From Coriobacteriia bacterium (GTDB lineage: Bacteria > Actinomycetota > Coriobacteriia > Coriobacteriales > Atopobiaceae), in the NCBI GenBank assembly GCA_003150175.1, contig QAKZ01000034.1, positions 1-24,078 on the forward strand: 24,078 nt of DNA, given 5' to 3'. The translations under genes and the position numbers were made by a program. This document shows, piece by piece, positions 1 to 8,897 of this stretch; positions within the stretch are counted from its first letter, which is position 1, and the number at the start of each line of letters is the position of its first letter. The notes beneath the pieces are model-generated. The model was given only the letters and a program-made list of their open reading frames with translations. It made no database searches and was not told where the DNA came from.

Positions 1-804
1 CTCGACGTCGAGATCGTCCAGCCCGCCGACGGCACCGCCGAGGGCATGATCGGCTCCGGCCAGGCGCAGTTCGGCGTTTCTTACCAGGACTACATCGCCG
101 CGTCCTACGACGAGGGCAACACCGGCCTCGAGGCCGTCGCCGCCATCATCCAGCACAACACCTCGGGCATCATGAGCCGCCAGGAGGACGGGATCACCCG
201 CGCCAAGGAGATGGAGAACCACGTCTACACCACGTGGGACATGGCCGTCGAGCAGGCCACCATCAAGCAGATCATGGAGTCCGACGGCGGCGACTACTCC
301 AAGCTCAAGATGGTCCCCTACACCGTCGACGACGAGGTCAGCGGCCTGAAGGCCAACATGTTCGACTGTGTGTGGGTCTACGAGGGCTGGGCGGTCCAGA
401 ACGCTAAGGTCCAGGATTACCCCATCAACTACTTCAGCTTCAAGGACATGGACGACGTCTTCGACTTCTACACCCCGGTCCTCGCCGCGAACACCGAGTA
501 CGCGAAGGCCAACCCCGACGTGGCCAAGGCCTTCCTCCGCGCGGCAAAGAAGGGTTACGAGTTCGCCGTCCAGCAGCCCGAGGACGCCGCGAAGATCCTG
601 CTCGAGGAGGTGCCCGAGCTCGACGCCGACCTGGTCAACGCGTCCGCGACCTATCTGGCGGGCCAGTACACCGCCGAAGCCGAGAGCTGGGGCGTTATCG
701 ACAAGGACCGCTGGGCAAAGTACTTCCAGTGGCTGAACGACAACCAGCTCGTCACCAACCAGCTGGACGTCAACGCCGGCTACGACACCTCCTACCTGGC
801 GTAA
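1..804 (+). CDS. ABC transporter substrate-binding protein, NMT1/THI5 (ThiY/YtlA-like) family, 5' partial
   Basis: The reading frame is open from base 1, so the N-terminus with its signal peptide lies outside the window; 267 residues remain. The protein matches the C-terminal two thirds of periplasmic-type binding proteins of the NMT1/THI5 superfamily. Visible landmarks are a TTWDMAVEQ segment, a VWVYEGWA segment, a NYFSFKDMDDVFDFYTPV segment, and a helical tail ending in WGVIDKDRWAKYFQWL. Members of this family bind thiamine-pyrimidine precursors or related small aromatics outside the membrane and deliver them to an ABC permease. The ATPase gene starts 5 bases after the stop; no permease follows, so the permease should lie upstream of the window. 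The family call is firm, while the pyrimidine substrate is inferred from resemblance to ThiY/YtlA as I remember them. Confidence 0.85.
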   Translation, partial: LDVEIVQPADGTAEGMIGSGQAQFGVSYQDYIAASYDEGNTGLEAVAAIIQHNTSGIMSRQEDGITRAKEMENHVYTTWDMAVEQATIKQIMESDGGDYSKLKMVPYTVDDEVSGLKANMFDCVWVYEGWAVQNAKVQDYPINYFSFKDMDDVFDFYTPVLAANTEYAKANPDVAKAFLRAAKKGYEFAVQQPEDAAKILLEEVPELDADLVNASATYLAGQYTAEAESWGVIDKDRWAKYFQWLNDNQLVTNQLDVNAGYDTSYLA

Positions 805-809
805 GAGCC

Positions 810-1646
810 GTGGGAAAGAAGAACGACAACCCCGGAGCCGCGGCGGCGGACGGCGGCGCGGCGACTCGCGCCGGCGCTCCCGCCCTCGAGGCGCGCGGCC
901 TCACCTGCGCCTGGGACGGCGCGCACGACGTCGTGCGCGGCATCGACCTGCACGTGGACCCCGGCGAGATCGTCTGCATCGTCGGCAAGTCCGGCTGCGG
1001 CAAGACCACGATCCTGCACGCGCTCTCGGGCCTCACACGCCCACGCGAGGGCGTCGTGCTCCTGCACGGCGAGGACCTGGGCGGCCGCCCCGGCCGCGTG
1101 AGCTACATGCTCCAGAAGGACCTCCTGCTGCCGAGCCGCACCATCCTCGACAACGTCTGCCTGCCGCTCATCGTCGCGGGCGCCAAGAAGGCCGACGCGC
1201 GCGCGAAGGCGCTGCCGCTGTTCGAGCGCTTCGGCCTCGCCGGGTGCGAGAACAAGTGGCCGAGCGAGCTTTCCGGCGGCATGCGCCAGCGCGCGGCGTT
1301 CCTGCGCACGTACCTGATGGGCAACGACGTGGCGCTGCTCGACGAGCCGTTCAGCGCGCTCGACGCCCTCACGCGCGCCGACATCCGCGCATGGTACTGC
1401 GGCATGGCCGCTGAGCTGGGCATCGCCTCCGTCGTGATCACCCACGACGTGGACGAGGCCGTGGGCATGGCGCACCGCATCTACGTGCTCGAGGGAGACC
1501 CGCGCGGCGGCGTGCCTTCGGTCGTCGCAGGTGAGGTGCCCGTCGACCACGGCGCCTGCGCCGCCGGCGAGGGGGAGGCAGCCCGCTTCGACCTCGCCGA
1601 TGAGTTCCTGCGTGCCAAGCGCGAGGTCATGGCGCTTCTGGGCTGA
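810..1646 (+). CDS. ABC transporter ATP-binding protein (SsuB/TauB/ThiZ-like)
   Basis: This is the energising ATPase of the importer whose binding protein is immediately upstream. I place the start at GTG 810, five bases after the previous stop; the frame is open further upstream, but that would overlap the binding-protein gene and looks like an out-of-frame shadow. The 278-residue product has Walker A GKSGCGKT at about residues 59-66, a Q-loop glutamine near 102, the signature LSGGMRQR near 154-161, Walker B VALLDEPFSALD with Glu near 179, and the switch histidine in VITHDVDEA near 212. The overall form (short, no TOBE domain, MRQR signature) fits the nitrate/sulfonate/taurine/pyrimidine branch. 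Translation is probably coupled to the upstream gene. Function as an ABC ATPase is clear; the substrate is not. Confidence 0.9.
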   Translation: MGKKNDNPGAAAADGGAATRAGAPALEARGLTCAWDGAHDVVRGIDLHVDPGEIVCIVGKSGCGKTTILHALSGLTRPREGVVLLHGEDLGGRPGRVSYMLQKDLLLPSRTILDNVCLPLIVAGAKKADARAKALPLFERFGLAGCENKWPSELSGGMRQRAAFLRTYLMGNDVALLDEPFSALDALTRADIRAWYCGMAAELGIASVVITHDVDEAVGMAHRIYVLEGDPRGGVPSVVAGEVPVDHGACAAGEGEAARFDLADEFLRAKREVMALLG

Positions 1647-1700
1647 GGAAAGCGGCAGAGGAACCCTGCTGCGGGCCTCAATCGATTTGAGTAAACCTGA

Positions 1701-1746
1701 GGACGCCCCGGGCTTCTTTGCGAAAGCCCGGGGCGTCCTTTGTCCT
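1701..1746 (+). terminator. Intrinsic terminator of the THI5-type ABC operon
   Basis: A perfect 15-bp stem (left arm 1701-1715, right arm 1724-1738) closes an 8-nt loop and is followed by TTTGTCC. It lies 54 bases after the ATPase stop and before the convergent aminopeptidase gene, and could serve both strands. Confidence 0.85.
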
Positions 1747-1783
1747 GCTTATGTCATAAGCGTCGGCGAGCGCGCGAAGCCCC

Positions 1784-3196
1784 TTACGCCTTCTGGAGGA
1801 ACGCGCGGTAGCCGCGGTAGGCCTCGTAGATGTCGGCCTTGCTCGTGGTCTCCCACGGCGCGTGCATGGACAGCACGGGCACGCCGCAGTCGATGACGCT
1901 CATGTCGTACTTGGCGAGGATGTAGGCGATGGTCCCGCCGCCGCCCAAATCGACGCGGCCGAGCTCGGCGGTCTGCCAGTTGACGCCGCCCTCGTCCATC
2001 ACGCGGCGGACCTTGGCGACGTACTCGGCGTCGGCGTCGTTGGAGCCGGACTTGCCGCGGCTGCCGGTGAACTTGTTGAAGGTGAGGCCGCGGCCCAGGT
2101 AGCTCGCGTTCTTCGCCTCGAAGGCGGACGCGAAGGTAGGGTCGAAGCCCGCGGAGACGTCGCTGGAGAGCATCTGCGACGCGGCGAGGCAGCGGCGCAG
2201 CGCGAGGTCGCCCGGCTTGCCGGCGAGGGCGAGGACCTCGGCCATCGTGTTCTCAAAGAAGCGGCTGGTCATGCCGGTCGCGCCGACCGAGCCGATCTCC
2301 TCTTTGTCCACGAGCAGGGTGACGGAGGTGCGGGCGACGTCCTTCTCGTCGAGCATGGCGACGAGGCTCGTGTAGGCGCAGGAGCGGTCGTCCTGGCCGT
2401 AGCCGAGGATCATCGAGCGGTCGAAGCCCAGGTCGCGAGCGGCGCCGGCGGGCACGACCTCGAGCTCGGCCGAGAGGAGGTCCTCCTCGTCGATGCCCAT
2501 CTGCTCCTTGAGGATGCCGAGGACGCCCTTCTTCACGAGGTCCTTCTCGTCCGCGGCGCCGTCCTTCTGGGCGTCGCCGTCCTTGACCACGACGGGGCGG
2601 CCGCCGCAGAGCACGTCGAGCATCTCGCCGTCGACGACCTTGGCGGCGTCCTTGGTCATCTGCTCCTGCGCGAGGTGGATGAGCAGGTCGGTCACGCAGA
2701 ACACGGGGTCGTCCTCGTCCTCGCCGATGTTGACCTTAACGACCTCGCCGTCCTTGTGGACCACGACGCCGTGGATGGCCAGCGGGATGGTGACCCACTG
2801 GTACTTCTTTATGCCGCCGTAGTAGTGGGTGTCGAGCGTGACGAGGTCGTTCTTCTCGTCCATCGGGTTCTGCTTGACGTCCATGCGCGGCGAGTCGATG
2901 TGCGCGCCGAGGATGTTCACGCCGGCCTCGAGGTCGTCGGAGCCGAGGTTGACGAGCATGAGGGACTTCGCGCGGTTGACGGCATAGAGCTTGGCGCCGG
3001 CCTCGAGCTTTTTGCCCGCGGCGACGGCCTCCTCCAGGCTCACGTAGCCGGCCTCGCGCGCCATGTCGACGGCGGCGGCGCAGCACTCGCGCTCGGTCTT
3101 GTTGTCCGAGATGAAGGCCTTGTAGCCCTCGCAGAGATAGTGCAGCTCGTCGAGCTGCTCGGGGGAGTAGGACTTCCAGGCGTTCGGTCGCTCCAT
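1784..3196 (-). CDS. M18 family aminopeptidase
   Basis: This 470-residue protein is a di-zinc exopeptidase that removes N-terminal residues, typically acidic or hydrophobic ones, from peptides in the cytoplasm. The metal-site motifs of family M18 are all visible: GAHIDSPRMD with His near 99, GYGQDDRS with the bridging Asp near 269-270, DKEEIGSVGATG with the catalytic and ligand glutamates near 299-300, DVSAGFDP near 346, and SMHAPWE with His near 445. The length is normal for the family. The ATG at 3196 is preceded by GGAAGG at a suitable distance. It is probably monocistronic: the gene upstream on the same strand ends about 370 bases away, across a repeat cluster. The family is certain; the peptide preference is not visible in the sequence. 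Confidence 0.95.
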   Translation of the reverse strand: MERPNAWKSYSPEQLDELHYLCEGYKAFISDNKTERECCAAAVDMAREAGYVSLEEAVAAGKKLEAGAKLYAVNRAKSLMLVNLGSDDLEAGVNILGAHIDSPRMDVKQNPMDEKNDLVTLDTHYYGGIKKYQWVTIPLAIHGVVVHKDGEVVKVNIGEDEDDPVFCVTDLLIHLAQEQMTKDAAKVVDGEMLDVLCGGRPVVVKDGDAQKDGAADEKDLVKKGVLGILKEQMGIDEEDLLSAELEVVPAGAARDLGFDRSMILGYGQDDRSCAYTSLVAMLDEKDVARTSVTLLVDKEEIGSVGATGMTSRFFENTMAEVLALAGKPGDLALRRCLAASQMLSSDVSAGFDPTFASAFEAKNASYLGRGLTFNKFTGSRGKSGSNDADAEYVAKVRRVMDEGGVNWQTAELGRVDLGGGGTIAYILAKYDMSVIDCGVPVLSMHAPWETTSKADIYEAYRGYRAFLQKA

Positions 3197-3266
3197 GCGG
3201 TTCCTTCCGTTGATCGCTAATTTGTGCAGGGTCGATTCTAGCGCGGGCGGCGCTGCCGTGGCGCGC

Positions 3267-3495
3267 GTGGCGAGAATTGCCGCTGTGGCACAGGCAGCGG
3301 GCGGGGACGGGCGCCGCGGGGGGGCGCTTCGAGCTGTGTGGCGAGAAACGCCGCTGTGGCACGGGCTGTGGCAGGAATTGCCGCTGTGGCACAGACCGTG
3401 GCGAGAAACGCCGCTGTGGCGCTGATTCGCGTGCCACAGCGGCGTTATCTGTCACATTTTGCTTCCCGTCGTGCCACAGCGGCGATTTTTGCCAT
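3267..3495. repeat. Intergenic repeat cluster 1 (six 25-nt units, direct and inverted)
   Basis: Four direct units of the form GTGGC-rrGAA-CCGCTGTGGCAC occur at 3267-3291, 3338-3362, 3368-3392 and 3398-3420; the last three have an exact 30-nt period. Two inverted units begin with GTGCCACAGCGGCG at 3431 and 3471. The last direct and first inverted units form a perfect 14-bp stem (3407-3420 with 3433-3446) around a 12-nt loop, which could act as a terminator for the leftward gene ending at 3565. The 3197-3564 interval holds no convincing gene; the open frames across it only read through the repeats. Confidence 0.9.
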
Positions 3496-3564
3496 GGGTG
3501 AGCGGCCGTCGGTGCCCCCGGTGCGTCTCCCCAGCCTCGGCAATCGGCGCCGAGCCGCCGTGAG

Positions 3565-4581
3565 CTACTTTCGGGACTCCGTCGCGGAGCCCGTGCTGCC
3601 CGTCTCGCCGGTCGACGAAGAAGTGCCGCCCGTCGTCGACGAGCCGTTGCCGGAGCCGGTGTCCGAGCTCGTCCCGTTGCCGGCGTTGCCGTAGCCGCCG
3701 GACCCGTTGCTGCCGGAGTTGCCGGAATCGGCGTCATGCTTCGAGTCCGAGCCGTTGCCGGCGCCGTTTGCGCCTGTGGAGCCGTTCGCTCCGTCGGAAG
3801 AAGTCCCACTGCTCGAGCTGTCCGTGCCGGAGGTCGTGGACGAGGGGGAACCGTCGCCCGTCTCGCCGTCCTTCTTTTGGGAGGAGCTGCCCGAAGAGTC
3901 CTTGCCCGAGCCCTCGGCCTTGCTCTGCGTCTGCGCGCCCTTGCCCGAGGCCTCGCCCTTGCCGGTGGCCGAGCTCTCGGAGCCCTGAGCGGGCTTATCG
4001 CTCACGACCTGCTCCTGCTGGGCAGGGGCGGGCTTGGTGCCGATGCCGGCGCCCTGCGTGACGAAGCTCACGACCAGCGCAAAGACGAGCACCGCCACGA
4101 GCGCGACCGCCGCGGCGACGATGGTCGCGCGCCTGCGGGTGCGGCGGTGCTCGGCCGCGCGTGCCGCCTCGCGGATCTCGGGCGGGGCGATGGGCGTGCC
4201 GGACTCCGCCACCTCGTCGATGTCCGCGCGCGCGACGAAGCGGTTGCGGTCGATCCTGCGCGTTGCGTCCGCGACGGTCGCGTCGGCGTCGGCGGGGCTG
4301 GCCTGGCGGATCTTCTCGGCGGACGCGGAGAGGAGCGACTTGTACACCTGGGAGGCCGCCGCGGAGGCGAAGCCGCCGATCAGCGTGCCGATGATGGAGC
4401 CGGCGATGCCGATCTGCGAGGCGAGCGCGAAGGAGGTCGCTGCCGCGAGCCCCGAGGCGATCACCGCGGCGAAGCTGAAGTCCTCGAAGATGCCTTTCTT
4501 CTCGCCCTGCTCCTGCGCGCCGAGATTCTCTGTGCGGCCGTCGTCTGAGCCGTAACCGCTCGTGTTATTGGAAAAACCCAC
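3565..4581 (-). CDS. Membrane protein of unknown function with glycine-rich N-terminal hydrophobic region and Ser/Gly-rich tail
   Basis: I do not recognise a named family. From the chosen GTG start at 4581 the product has 338 residues. Residues about 36-83 form a hydrophobic stretch rich in Gly and Ala, with a glycine-zipper look (IGIAGSIIGTLIGGFASAA). A charged, probably cytoplasmic segment follows (about 85-150), ending in an Arg cluster. One clear membrane helix lies at about 152-174. The last 160 or so residues are low-complexity Ser, Gly, Thr, Asn and Asp and are presumably disordered outside the membrane. The frame also opens at TTG 4623 and ATG 4617, but only GTG 4581 has a GGAG at good spacing. 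The gene is divergent from fba and has its own good promoter. A wall-spanning or stress-envelope role is possible but unproven. Confidence 0.7.
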   Translation of the reverse strand: MGFSNNTSGYGSDDGRTENLGAQEQGEKKGIFEDFSFAAVIASGLAAATSFALASQIGIAGSIIGTLIGGFASAAASQVYKSLLSASAEKIRQASPADADATVADATRRIDRNRFVARADIDEVAESGTPIAPPEIREAARAAEHRRTRRRATIVAAAVALVAVLVFALVVSFVTQGAGIGTKPAPAQQEQVVSDKPAQGSESSATGKGEASGKGAQTQSKAEGSGKDSSGSSSQKKDGETGDGSPSSTTSGTDSSSSGTSSDGANGSTGANGAGNGSDSKHDADSGNSGSNGSGGYGNAGNGTSSDTGSGNGSSTTGGTSSSTGETGSTGSATESRK

Positions 4582-4640
4582 TTCGCACACTCCAAATCGT
4601 CTGTCGCGGGCACGCATGCCCAACGATTTTTGGGTACCCG

Positions 4641-4668
4641 AGTATAGGTTCGCTTCATCCGCTGTCCA
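4641..4668 (-). promoter_or_regulatory. Sigma-70-type promoter of the membrane-protein gene
   Basis: On the minus strand TGGACA (4663-4668) and TATACT (4641-4646) are separated by 16 nt; each hexamer matches the consensus at five of six positions. Transcription would start near 4634, leaving a leader of about 50 nt before GTG 4581. A start at TTG 4623 or ATG 4617 would leave almost no leader and no ribosome site. Confidence 0.65.
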
Positions 4669-4710
4669 CGAATTATCACGATTACTGGATAAAACCTACC
4701 ATTCACGGAG

Positions 4711-4737
4711 TTGTCTGAACCGTTAACGGGGTATTAT
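4711..4737 (+). promoter_or_regulatory. Candidate promoter of fba
   Basis: TTGTCT (4711-4716) and TATTAT (4732-4737) lie 15 nt apart in an AT-richer stretch between the divergent genes. The spacing is short, so the exact -35 is uncertain, but TATTAT is the best -10 upstream of fba and would give a leader of about 43 nt. Confidence 0.45.
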
Positions 4738-4785
4738 GGATGTCGTTCCGTTTTCTGCTTGTTCCTCAACTGGGAGGTAAGAAAC

Positions 4786-5658
4786 ATGCTCGTTAACGCA
4801 ACCGCTATGCTCCAGTCCGCCGAGAAGGGCCACTACGGCATTGGTGCTTTCAACACCAACAACCTTGAGTGGGCCTCTTCCATCCTCGATGCCGGCGAGG
4901 AGCTCCAGTCCCCGCTGATCATCCAGTGCACCGGTGGTGCCGCCAAGTGGCAGACCAGCTTCAAGATCGTCGCCGACATGGTCAAGCAGCTCGTCGAGGA
5001 CAAGAACATCACCGTCCCCGTCGCTCTGCACCTCGATCACGGCTCCTATGACCAGGCCCTCGCCTGCATCGAGGCCGGCTTCACCTCCGTCATGTACGAC
5101 GGCTCCCACGAGGCCGACTTCGAGACCAACCTCAAGCACACCTCCGAAATCGTCAAGCTCGCCCACTCCAAGGGCATCTCGGTCGAGGCCGAGGTCGGCG
5201 GCATCGGGGGCACCGAGGACGGCGTGACCTCCTCCGGCGAGCTCGCCGACCCGAAGCAGTGCAAGGCCATCGCCGACCTGGGCGTCGACTTCCTCGCCTG
5301 CGGCATCGGCAACATCCACGGCCTGTATCCGGCCGACTGGAAGGGCCTCTCGTTCGAGCGCCTCGGCGAGATCAAGGCTCTGACCGGCGATCTCCCGCTC
5401 GTCCTCCACGGCGGCACCGGCATCCCCGTTGATCAGGTCAAGAAGGCCATCTCCCTCGGCATCTCCAAGATCAACGTCAACACCGACCTCCAGGTCGTCT
5501 TTGCCAAGGCCACCCGCGAGTACATCGAGGCCGGCCTCGACAAGCAGGGCAAGGGCTACGACCCCCGCAAGCTCCTCAAGCCCGGTCGCGAGGCCATCGT
5601 CGCCCGCACCAAGGAGCTCATCCAGGAGTTCGGCTCCGACGGCAAGGGCTGGAACTAA
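4786..5658 (+). CDS. fba: Class II fructose-bisphosphate aldolase
   Basis: This 290-residue zinc enzyme catalyses reversible cleavage of fructose-1,6-bisphosphate to dihydroxyacetone phosphate and glyceraldehyde-3-phosphate in cytoplasmic glycolysis and gluconeogenesis. The class II pattern is complete: catalytic Asp84 and zinc ligand His85 in LHLDHGSYD, glutamates in SVEAEVGGIGG (134-140), zinc ligand His178 in GIGNIHGLY, zinc ligand His208 in VLHGGTGIP, and the phosphate loop NVNTD (230-234). ATG 4786 is preceded by GGGAGG at ideal spacing; the frame reaches back to TTG 4711 but that codon coincides with the promoter. It is a single-gene unit with its own promoter and terminator. A tagatose- or ketose-bisphosphate aldolase of the same fold is a possible alternative, but the central-pathway role is most likely. 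Confidence 0.92.
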   Translation: MLVNATAMLQSAEKGHYGIGAFNTNNLEWASSILDAGEELQSPLIIQCTGGAAKWQTSFKIVADMVKQLVEDKNITVPVALHLDHGSYDQALACIEAGFTSVMYDGSHEADFETNLKHTSEIVKLAHSKGISVEAEVGGIGGTEDGVTSSGELADPKQCKAIADLGVDFLACGIGNIHGLYPADWKGLSFERLGEIKALTGDLPLVLHGGTGIPVDQVKKAISLGISKINVNTDLQVVFAKATREYIEAGLDKQGKGYDPRKLLKPGREAIVARTKELIQEFGSDGKGWN

Positions 5659-5689
5659 GCCTTACCGCGCACAACCCGGCGCACCGAAC

Positions 5690-5735
5690 GGCGCCCGGTC
5701 CCGCATCCCGCGGGGCCGGGCGCCTTCATTCGTTT
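5690..5735 (+). terminator. Intrinsic terminator of fba
   Basis: A 9-bp outer stem (GGCGCCCGG at 5690-5698 with CCGGGCGCC at 5716-5724) continues into an inner stem of about 5 bp with one G-T pair, followed by TTCATTCGTTT. It starts 31 bases after the fba stop. Confidence 0.8.
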
Positions 5736-6010
5736 CCACCCATCACTGGGTGACAGTCATTGCGCGCAGCTTTCTGTGACACTCATCAGCCGTTGCCACC
5801 CATCACCGAGTGACAGTCACTGGCTGCAGCGTTTAGGGGACACCCCTTTAAGCCTCGACGAAAACAGCGCTCCTTCTCTCACGAGGAGAGAAGGAGCGCT
5901 GAACTGCGGCTTCTTTGCATGTCTGGCAAAAAATGCTGCACGCAATGACTGCCACCGGCTGATGGGTATCCCAGAAAGCTGCAGCCAATGACTGTCACCC
6001 AGTGAGGGTG
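5736..6010. repeat. Intergenic repeat cluster 2 (large imperfect inverted repeat between convergent fba and EIIA)
   Basis: The left side has two copies of a unit starting CCACCCATCAC and containing GTGACAGTCA, 60 nt apart (GTGACAGTCA at 5750 and 5810), with a weaker copy between (TGACACTCAT at 5777). The right side (about 5930-6010) carries the same unit reversed: AATGACTGCCACC at 5944 and AATGACTGTCACCC at 5987. The reverse complement of the right side aligns with the left side over about 60 nt. Both sides contain CAGCTTTCTG or its complement. No gene is visible in the 353 bases between fba and the EIIA stop. Confidence 0.85.
5860..5901 (-). terminator. Perfect 16-bp hairpin, probable terminator for the leftward EIIA transcript
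   Basis: Arms 5865-5880 and 5886-5901 pair perfectly around a 5-nt loop. On the minus strand the stem is followed by TTTTCG, as expected for a terminator of the leftward operon; on the plus strand no T-run follows. It sits in the centre of repeat cluster 2. Confidence 0.7.
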
Positions 6011-6011
6011 G

Positions 6012-6548
6012 TTACTTGGTGACCTTGACGACCTGCTGGCCGGCCTTGACGGTGGACTCGGGGTCGACGAGCATGTCGACGGAGGCGTAGTCGGCGGTGT
6101 TCGTGACGACGAGGACGACGCAGTCGGGGTGACCGGCGTCGGCGATCTTCTTGCGGTCGATCTTGACGCAGGGCTGGCCGGCCTTGACGGTGTCGCCCTG
6201 GGCGACGAGGCTCGTGAAGCCGTCACCGTTCATGTCGACGGTGTCGACGCCGATGTGGACGAGGATCTCGACGCCCTCGGCGGTGTTGATGCCCACGGCG
6301 TGCGGCATGAGAACGCCCACGGTGCCGTCGACGGGGGAGTAGACGACCTCCTCATCGGGGAAGACGGCGCAGCCCTTGCCCATCATCTCGCCGCCGAACA
6401 CCGGGTCGGGGACGTCGGTCATCTTGATCGCGCGACCGCTGACGGGGGCGCAAAGCGTGTACGGCGCGGGGTCGGCGTCAACGTTGGCGGGCTTAGCGGG
6501 GGCGGCGGGAGCCGCGGCCTTCTTTTTGAACATATCGAAGAGTCCCAT
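6012..6548 (-). CDS. PTS glucose-type EIIA component (single-domain)
   Basis: This 178-residue cytoplasmic protein accepts a phosphate from HPr and passes it to an EIIB domain of a sugar phosphotransferase permease. An Ala/Pro/Lys-rich N-terminal linker (residues 8-25) precedes the EIIA-Glc fold. The two active-site histidines are visible: His83 in MPHAVGIN and the phospho-accepting His98 in EILVHIGVDTV. Other family marks are APVSGRAI near 34 and FTSLVAQGDTVKAGQ near 111. The start ATG has AAAGGAA upstream. It lies 69 bases downstream of the GH1 gene on the same strand, so the two probably form one operon. No EIIB or EIIC domain is in the window, so the protein must serve a permease encoded elsewhere, and may also have Crr-like regulatory contacts. 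Confidence 0.93.
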   Translation of the reverse strand: MGLFDMFKKKAAAPAAPAKPANVDADPAPYTLCAPVSGRAIKMTDVPDPVFGGEMMGKGCAVFPDEEVVYSPVDGTVGVLMPHAVGINTAEGVEILVHIGVDTVDMNGDGFTSLVAQGDTVKAGQPCVKIDRKKIADAGHPDCVVLVVTNTADYASVDMLVDPESTVKAGQQVVKVTK

Positions 6549-6617
6549 GAGCTTTTCCTTTAGCGATAGTGATCGAGAAGGGCGCCTTGCCGCCCCACTT
6601 GTTGTAACCAGTTTACA

Positions 6618-8210
<1,593 letters not shown>

Positions 8211-8282
8211 TTATTTTCGCTGCTAAGAGATTAAGATTAGGATGATCTGAGACAAATTGAGACGTGCAAGGAGGGGAAGACC

Positions 8283-8897
8283 GTGGACATCCGGAAGCAG
8301 CTGCGCGAGGCGCGCGGCCTCACCCCGACCGAGGCGCAGCTCGCGCGCACGGTCCTCGCGATGGGGGAGCGCATTCAGCAGACGTCCATCAAGGAGCTCG
8401 CGTCGGCCTCGGCGACCTCGATCGCGACGATCCACCGGCTCTGCAAGAAGCTCGGGCTTGAGGGCTTCAAGGAGCTCAAGGTCGAGCTCGCCCGCACCGC
8501 CGCCCGGAAGGTGACGGACGAGGACGTCGATTTCGACTTCCCCTTCGATGCCGGCTGGGGCCCCGAGCGCGTGACCCGTAGCATGAAGTCGCTCTATGCT
8601 GAGGCCATCGAGGAGACCCTCGAGGTCCTGAACCCGCGCGAGCTCGCCCGCGCCGCCGACCTGGTCAGGGGAGCCGAGGTCGTCGATGTGTACACGCAGT
8701 CCCACAACCTTTACCCGGCCCAGATGCTCTGCGACCGCCTGCTCTCCGCGGGGCGGCCGACGACCTGCCACGAGGGCTTCGAGCGCCAGGTGTGCAACGC
8801 GCCTCTTTCCGATGCGGGGCACGCGGCGGTGATGATCTCGTATTCTGGCGTGAGCGAGCTGTTCGACAAGATTTACGCCTCGGGCATGCCGTCGTAG
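8283..8897 (+). CDS. MurR/RpiR family transcriptional regulator, C-terminally truncated
   Basis: The 204-residue product starts at GTG 8283 with a strong AAGGAGGGG. Residues 1-75 form the RpiR-type helix-turn-helix domain (KELASASATSIATIHRLCKKLG, about 36-58). A SIS sugar-phosphate domain begins near 115 and reaches the ISYSG loop near 184. Members usually have about 280 residues, so roughly the last 80 of the SIS domain are missing. The frame runs out about 15 residues after the ISYSG motif, where it enters the end of the convergent phospholipase-like gene; the last residues (YASGMPS) are read antisense to it. The gene is divergent from the glucosidase operon and would be its local regulator. 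With half a SIS domain it is probably unable to sense its ligand normally, so it may be a pseudogene. Confidence 0.8.
   Translation: MDIRKQLREARGLTPTEAQLARTVLAMGERIQQTSIKELASASATSIATIHRLCKKLGLEGFKELKVELARTAARKVTDEDVDFDFPFDAGWGPERVTRSMKSLYAEAIEETLEVLNPRELARAADLVRGAEVVDVYTQSHNLYPAQMLCDRLLSAGRPTTCHEGFERQVCNAPLSDAGHAAVMISYSGVSELFDKIYASGMPS

Noticed and set aside
1862..3220. A 452-codon plus-strand open frame opposite the M18 aminopeptidase
   Set aside because: Antisense shadow in GC-rich sequence; the minus-strand frame has every metal-site motif of family M18.
3267..3495. CRISPR array
   Set aside because: Units occur in both orientations, spacers are only about 5 nt, and no cas gene is present. 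The same applies to the clusters at 5736, 14267 and 19010.
4711..4785. TTG 4711 as start of fba, adding 25 residues
   Set aside because: TTG coincides with the likely -35 hexamer, and ATG 4786 has GGGAGG and matches the normal start of class II aldolases.
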